From the NCBI GenBank assembly GCA_930367205.1, contig OV884014.1, positions 112,915,138-112,979,137 of the forward strand: DNA of 64,000 nt, written 5' to 3'. This DNA is from Acanthosoma haemorrhoidale (lineage: Eukaryota > Arthropoda > Insecta > Hemiptera > Acanthosomatidae). Below the pieces are notes generated by a model, which saw nothing but the letters and a program-made list of their open reading frames with translations, ran no database searches and was not told the origin of the DNA. A program made the position numbers and the translations under genes. Below are positions 57,800 through 64,000 of this stretch, piece after piece; within the stretch, counting starts at the first letter, position 1, and every line of letters begins with the position of its first letter.

Positions 57800-60200
57800 A
57801 CAGGGAGCAGTCCCTCCCTATGGGACAGGGAGTTAGTCACATCTGACTCTCTTTGGCACAGGGAGGAAGAAAGTCCGTGGACCACTCGGCATTTCAGTGT
57901 CATTTCATAGATAATTGAACATCTCTCTTCCGCTCATGTCTCACTTCCGGGATGTGGATCATGGCTTGAAAAACTATTTACACCTTTGAATTATATGAAA
58001 ATTAATTCATAGACTCAGTGAACTCAACACTACTCGCTATAAATGAGCTTACAATTTTCGCTTCCATAAAATTTATACAAATATTTAAAAAATTAGGTTT
58101 TGAAGGTTCCTCCAATGGTCAAAACCCCAGTTCAATAGGTAAGCATTGTTATAAATAGTGTATATTTCATATGCACTAACATAAATAAAATAATTGACGG
58201 TTGAATTCAGTATAACGATCTTTAAGGGAACTACAAAATCAGTTCTTCATATGCAAACTTCCTTGAATGCGCATTTAAGGAACAATTTAGTAATAATGTG
58301 AGTACATATATACATGTACATGTAAGTGCTGCGGTACTTAGAGGTGCTGATGTAATCAGTAGAGTTAGCCAATACTCATAGGGCTTGTGACTACAAGCTT
58401 AATAATCTAATAGTCTGAAATATCAGTGGTTTATTATAACTAAAAAATAAAGCACTAAATTTCATGTTTGGCAATAACCAATCTCAGGGCTTAACAGTTA
58501 ACACATATAATTAATCTTGACGCCAAAACCTTCAAAATGATGCACTTATAATAACTAACTATTTATCTTTGAATTACTCTTTATTGATTAATAATTAAAC
58601 CTGAATTATTTTTCATAAGGCAAATACATTTTTGATAACAGTTTTAATCTCCCACGGATTAATCATTATTAATCAAATGTCATTAATGATTAATATTTAA
58701 AATTCACGTCATAATTTTTTTTTTATGAGATTAATCATCAGGGGTATTAGGGGTAAAAAACCTTAAGTAGCATGACGCCTATAAACTAAATACACTGGTT
58801 AGGTAATGTACCCAACCACTTCACCGACTTTCTCATCAAAATTGAATATTTTTTATCAGAATGTGAGGTATATATAATTAGATTAAAACTTAAAATAAAT
58901 GTAGAAAAATAATTTTTTTACTATGTAATTAGGTAATGTCATAACTCTTAAATTTTTTGTTTTTTAAACATTAGAAGTGACTTTTATATAAAATATCATT
59001 TATCTAGGTAGCACTAAGACCAGAACAGACATACGGGTGGAAACGTAAGAATTTCCGGTTTTGAAAAAAATCAATGGTGTCCTAAAAATAAATCGTTTTT
59101 CAAAATACAATGAACAATAGTCACTTCGATATTTACTATACACTTTCTCACATCGGATTTGAATAATTACCTTGGAGGTTGTGTCAATGACCTACCTGCC
59201 ATTAAATTTTGATGAAATTAGATTAAGCATGAGGTTTCTCATATAATCATTTCTGTTGGACAATAACCAACCTCTAAAACCTTAACACTTAAGACACATT
59301 ATTAATATTGACGTCAAAAGAGTCAATGCCCTTATAATATCGAAGTATTTAATTTTGAATTACTATTTATTGATTGATAATAGAACCAGCGTTATTTTTC
59401 ATAAGCATGCTTTTATTTTACGGCAGAACTTCTGTATGCAATTTATTTTATGAAAAAATGTGAATACATTATTTATGACAGTTTTAAAATCGTGAGGTAA
59501 TTTTAATAATATTATTCCTTTACGTTTATATATCCAGTGAATGTGCTTTCCAGCGCAGTTTTAATTGTCAGTTTTTAATATCGGACAACCTCCTGCGACG
59601 AATATGGAATAAAAATAATGTCACTAACGCTTGACACTACGTTTTGACAATGAATACCCTATTGCTTTTAAATGTGATTTGTATAAAATCTTCAATTTAT
59701 TTACATATTTTATGGGAAAAAATCAATAACAGCATGTCGAATCGAGGAAATATGTTCATTATATTTTAAATTAAATGAGTTAAATGAAAAAATGTTTACT
59801 AATATTTTTATTCAAAATTTGATAGCATAATTAATTATGCTTAAAAAATTGATCAAATCTGTTAGGCACCCCAAATTATAGCCATTAAGCTAGCTTAGAA
59901 GGTAAATATGGGCTTTACAATCCCTCTACCACCATACCAATATCCATGATACCAGATCTCTTGCTCATAGAAGAATCAAATAGAGGAATCTAGGGCATTA
60001 TAGCAAATGCCAAATTGCCAGGAACTCATCATCAATAAAGCCCATCAATCACATACACCAACGTGCTATTGATTATGCTTCGCACTCATCAAAGTAAATC
60101 AAAATATTCTGCTGCAGCATCGTCATTTATATGATAGATGCAGGTGAAAAATTAAACGTTATATATTTTATAATGATAATCATCATTCATCATCAACGAA
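57800..60200. other. AT-rich intergenic with two repeat pairs
   Basis: 58455-58660 and 59255-59480 are diverged direct repeats (GGxCAATAACCAAxCTC, TTGAATTAC, TTATTGATT, TTATTTTTCATAAG). 59520-59670 is similar to 61118-61265 (TTTACGTTTAxATATCCAGT, TTTCCAGCGCAGTT, ATCGGACAA). No supported gene. Confidence 0.45.
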
Positions 60201-60207
60201 CAAACTG

Positions 60208-60778
60208 TACCTACCACTCACTATACCTACCACTCACTGTACCTACCACTCACTGTACCTACCACTCACTATACCTACCACTCACTGTACCTACCACTCA
60301 CTGTACCTAACACTCACTGTACCTACCACTCACTATATCTACCACTCACTGTACCTACCACTCACTATATCTACCACTCACTATACCTACCACTCACTGT
60401 ACCTACCACTCACGGTACCTACCACTCACTGTACATAACACTCACTGTACCTAACACTCACTGTACCTACCACTCACTATATCTACCACTCACTGTACCT
60501 AACACTCACTGTACCTACCACTCACTATAGCTACCACTCACTGTACCTACCACTCACTGTACCTAACACTCACTGTACCTACCACTCACTATATCTACCA
60601 CTCACTGTACCTACCACTCACTGTACCTACCACTCACTGTACCTACCACTCACTATATCTACCACTCACTATACCTACCACTCACTGTACCTACCACTCA
60701 CGGTACCTACCACTCACTGTACATAACACTCACTGTACCTAACACTCACTGTACCTACCACTCACTGTACCTACCAGT
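60208..60778. repeat. 16-bp minisatellite with 288-bp higher-order period
   Basis: The unit is GTACCTACCACTCACT, about 36 copies with variants (ATATCTACC, TAACACTCACT, CACGGTACC). A variant-marked block containing CACGGTACC, then GTACATAACACTC, occurs twice, 288 bp (18 units) apart (CGG at 60413 and 60701). Confidence 0.9.
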
Positions 60779-61579
60779 CCCTACAGGAATTAGGATTTAA
60801 GTTACATTCATTTTATTACTACAATTATTATTTTTTATCCGAACCGGTAACCTCTGGTAACATATCTCTGCCTTTACCTACTGCTGCTGTGATGGTAGCT
60901 AAGCCGGAAAGATCCTTGCAATAACAGGATAGCTTTCATATTGCCTGTTGACTCAGCCTACTGACGACGTGGTTCGATAACAAAACCGAAGTATGTGTTT
61001 GGTCTGTGAGGGCTCAGTGCACACCGATGTTTTTTCTCTGTCTTATTCATATTTTTTTCCCCCTACAGTTATTATGGAGCTAACGATAGGAATCACACCG
61101 CCAATTATTATTCACTTTACGTTTACATATCCAGTTAACACTTTCCAGCGCAGTTCCAATCATCAGTATTTACTATCGGACAAACTACTGGGAGGAATAT
61201 GAAATAAAAATAATGACATTAAGCATGATGGAGAAAATATTGAAGTTTTGATAATGAACACTATTAACGTCTTTGCTAGATAGAAAGTAGTTATCGATTC
61301 AACCATCGTATCCCAACAATGCTTTGCCTTGGCATAAAGGAAAAAAGTAAACATGGGACAATAAGCTCCACGCTGGCAAATCCTGTACCACTTGAGTTAA
61401 CCGTAGGTGGCCCGAGTATTTGCTCAGGTATTTGACTGAACCTAGCTCGTGCTAAGAAGTTAGATTTAAATGAAACATAAACTTGTTTATTTTTTACTAT
61501 TTTGCATGACATCTTTCTTTTGCGAATGTGTCACTTGTAATATCTGTTGTACTCACAAATTTTCAGGATCAGTGGATTT

Positions 61580-61970
61580 TCTGAAGCTAGTGTTTTATTG
61601 AAATAATTTTCTGTTTGGGAAAGAGGGACAAATTCGTGAATTGTGTGGAGTCGCAAGACCTGTTAGCATTGCGATAATTTCTGTGTAGCGATGGTACTTA
61701 ATGCACATTTCTAGGTTTTGGATTCTTTAGAGTTTAATATAGAAGGTTATGCAAGTGGACCTCCGTATTTCTGAAGCACAGGCTATGAGCGATCGGATGA
61801 TTCATTTTCAGAGTATGTTTGTTTAAAAAACGGTGACTTTTGTATACGACAGTTTTCCTGTTGCTATGTTGTGTGAAGGTTAGGTGTCTCTCTAGTGCTA
61901 GGCCAATATATCGGACTCATTTTAACCATGAGTACAGACCTTATGAAAATATGGCTTCTGATTTGTTAGG
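61580..61970 (-). mobile_element. Degraded retroelement fragment similar to 20350-20660
   Basis: Shares ATTGAAATAATTTTCTGTTTG, GGACAAATTC and the ordered TAGAGTTTAA and CATTTTxAGAGT words with 20350-20660. Orientation is inferred as minus. No open frame. Confidence 0.35.
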
Positions 61971-62740
61971 GCTATTCTTCAATTTCCAGTTTTGACAATA
62001 TTTGTCAATTATTTTTGTTCATTATTTTTTTTACTACTGTGTTGATGCATTATGACGTGCACAAAAGCAGATAGGGATCTCGTTACTTTCGGGTGTGTCG
62101 GGAAATAGGAAACAAGCAGTTTAAATAAGGTTGTTGAAAGGCAGGTAGATATTGACAATAAAAACTCCACAATCTTTAACTTCGACTTTAATTTATTTAA
62201 CTTATTAAAACAAAATTTACTTAATATTAAAACTTGCTAGGAGTAAACAGAAGAGAAGAAAATTGTGCTGAACACTTTTTTAAGTATTATAGCTTGTCAG
62301 GAAAGAAGGTATAATAAAAAAAAAACGTAATTTTATAATAAAATACTGTATTAGATTATAAGAAAGGGTATAATTGTCGTAGAAATTATAATGACACCAA
62401 TAATTCAATAATATTCTTAGTTTGTTGGTGCATACAAAAGCTGTCCTGCGCAACACTTTTTATCTCCATCGGACGTCAGTAGCAAAAGCGTTTAAGAAGT
62501 TTAAAAATACCGGACTGATCTTTACACAGCAATAAATCTCTCATCAAAGAAACATTAACAAAATAAAAAATGAAACATTTTTACTTTTATCATTACAGGC
62601 TGAAGGCTGGAGAAGCTTTGCTAATGAGAATTCAATAGCGATTGTACTTATATAAGGCGAACAATGTCTCTTGGGTGCGTCAGCTCAATAATGTGTTTCC
62701 TTTGTCCAAACAGCTAAATCCCTTGCGTGTGTACAATTTT
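61971..62740. other. Intergenic AT-rich, nothing recognised
   Basis: No exon, repeat terminus or RNA gene that I can support. Confidence 0.35.
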
Positions 62741-62744
62741 TTAT

Positions 62745-63906
62745 TTATTCGTCGACAGCAATTTTGTCCCCTTCAAATTAATCCCCCTCAGATATACTAC
62801 ACATGTGCCAGCGTTTTTTCCAATCTTCCAAGCACTTTTCAAAACTCACTTTTCGATGTAGCTCTTAGCTCCTTCAGCGATTCTTCTTTTATCTCATCAA
62901 TAGTGACAAAACGTCGTCTTTCAAGCTGTTTACCAACTCAAAAAAGAATTCACAGGGAGCCATGTCCGTTGAATGCGGTGGCTGAGGTAACACAAGAGCG
63001 TTGTTTTTTGCTAAAAAAATACGAACAATCAGTGAGGTGTGAGCGGGAGCGTTATCGTGATGCGATTTCCAAGAATTGCTTTGCCACAATCGGTCGTATT
63101 CGTCGGATCGCTACACGTAAACGGGGAATTACTTCCAACTAATATACTTTATTGACCGTGCGACCTTCAGTCTGGAACTCATGATGCACTACGCCAAACA
63201 GTGAGAAGAAACCTCACTTTTGATCGAACTTGTAGACTTTCTTTCTGACTTTCTCTTCAGACCGCTTCCATTGCGAAGATTGCGCTTTGGTTTCCATGTC
63301 TTACCCACATACCCATGTTTTGCCACCTGTTATGATGCATTCAACAAACTCTGGATAGTTGCTTACTTCGCCCAGCAATTCTTTGGTGGTACTCACGTGA
63401 TGATTTTTTGGGTCGAAATTCAACAATTTTGAAACGAATTTTGCTGCCCCACGTTTCATGCCCAGAAGGTCGGAAAAAATCAATTTTCATAGGACAAATG
63501 ATGTATGTACTTCGTCAGGAACCCCTCTAATAGTGATTCTGTGATCGTCCAGAATCATTTTCTTCAAAGTTGTTAGGCCGCCTAGCACGATCATCATCTT
63601 CGACGTCTTCACGGCTCTCTTTGAAACGGTCATGCCACTTATAAACGCTTGATCTACTTACGGTAGATTCACCAAAAGCCGCTGTCAACATTTCAAAAAC
63701 TTTGCAGCACTTCATTTAATTTTTTTTTGACAATATTTAATATAAATTATTTGATACATTTTTTCCAACACCGAAACCACATATAACCTAAGCGACTGCT
63801 ACTAAAAAAAGTTAACATTGAAAACCGCTGCCACTTTCAACTTATTTCAGAGTCATGTGTAGCAATATAATAAAAACGAAATTCCCGTTACTTCTTGATA
63901 GAACCT
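62745..63906 (-). mobile_element. Decayed mariner transposase (DD34D type)
   Basis: Minus-strand frames decode in order. First comes an N-terminal Phe-Lys-Glu-Ser-Arg-Glu-Asp-Val-Glu-Asp-Asp segment from a start at 63715. A middle Phe-Val-Ser-Lys-Leu-Leu-Asn-Phe-Asp segment follows (63483-63301). Last is His-His-Asp-Asn-Ala-Pro-Ala-His-Thr-Ser (63089-62889), then Met-Ala-Pro-Cys-Glu-Phe-Phe where mariners have Leu-Ala-Pro-Cys/Ser-Asp. So the third catalytic Asp is Glu here, and frameshifts break the protein. The 5' end, near 63900, reads TACGAGGTTCTATCAAGAAG on the minus strand, a mariner-like terminal repeat. No matching left terminus was found. Its DD34D relatives differ from the two AAGGGTGTCCC derivatives. 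Confidence 0.75.
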
Positions 63907-64000
63907 CGTATACATATAGATATATTTTCAAATATGTATGGGTCTGTTATTTACCAAAAGACTCCGCCGGAGAGCTATGCCGAAAGATTATCCGCCGACA

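Noticed and set aside
60208..60778. CRISPR-like array
   Set aside because: The repeat units are contiguous with no spacers. It is a minisatellite in a eukaryotic genome.

Overview
The window is AT-rich animal DNA with short exons, GT/AG introns and many decayed transposons. The transposon types (mariner, jockey-like non-LTR, BEL/Pao and TG..CA LTR elements) and a six-cysteine odorant-binding-protein (OBP) gene cluster point to an insect. A hemipteran is my best guess, but that is an inference. No prokaryotic, tRNA, rRNA or CRISPR features were seen.

The main content is a cluster of three seven-exon genes for small secreted proteins with the OBP cysteine pattern C1-x27/28-C2-x3-C3-x40/41-C4-x12/13-C5-x8-C6. 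L1 is at 12023-19509 (+, 172 aa), L2 at 23034-29256 (-, 155 aa) and L3 at 39918-50079 (+, 213 aa). All start with Met-Lys-Asn and a signal peptide. All have the same intron phases (0,1,0,0,1,0), and a 36-nt exon 4 encodes the C2-C3 helix in each. Each start is preceded by a related promoter rich in GATA-type motifs. L1 and L3 lie in a large duplication (about 8790-19700 and 37880-50215). Long intronic and upstream blocks are nearly identical between the copies, while the exons have diverged strongly. L3 has gained a Thr-Pro-Arg repeat between the signal peptide and the OBP domain.

Layout. 1-6035 holds the 3' end of an unrecognised gene with an acidic C-terminus. 6.4-8.6 kb holds repeats. 8.8-19.7 kb is L1 with its upstream region, a solo LTR and a BEL/Pao fragment. 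20-23 kb holds retroelement debris and a mariner deletion derivative. 23-29.4 kb is L2, with intron 4 filled by retroelements and a decayed mariner. 29.4-37.8 kb is non-LTR fragments and unassigned DNA. 37.9-50.2 kb is L3 with its upstream region, a second mariner derivative, a jockey-like insertion with a 15-bp target duplication, and an inverted-repeat element. 50-64 kb is retroelement fragments, an LTR-like promoter region, two minisatellites (36-bp and 16-bp units), weak exon candidates and a decayed mariner at the right end.

The three OBP-like genes presumably make soluble extracellular carriers of small hydrophobic ligands. The shared GATA-rich promoters, fast coding divergence and mucin-like extension also fit a gut or salivary secreted protein. 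The sequence alone cannot choose between these.
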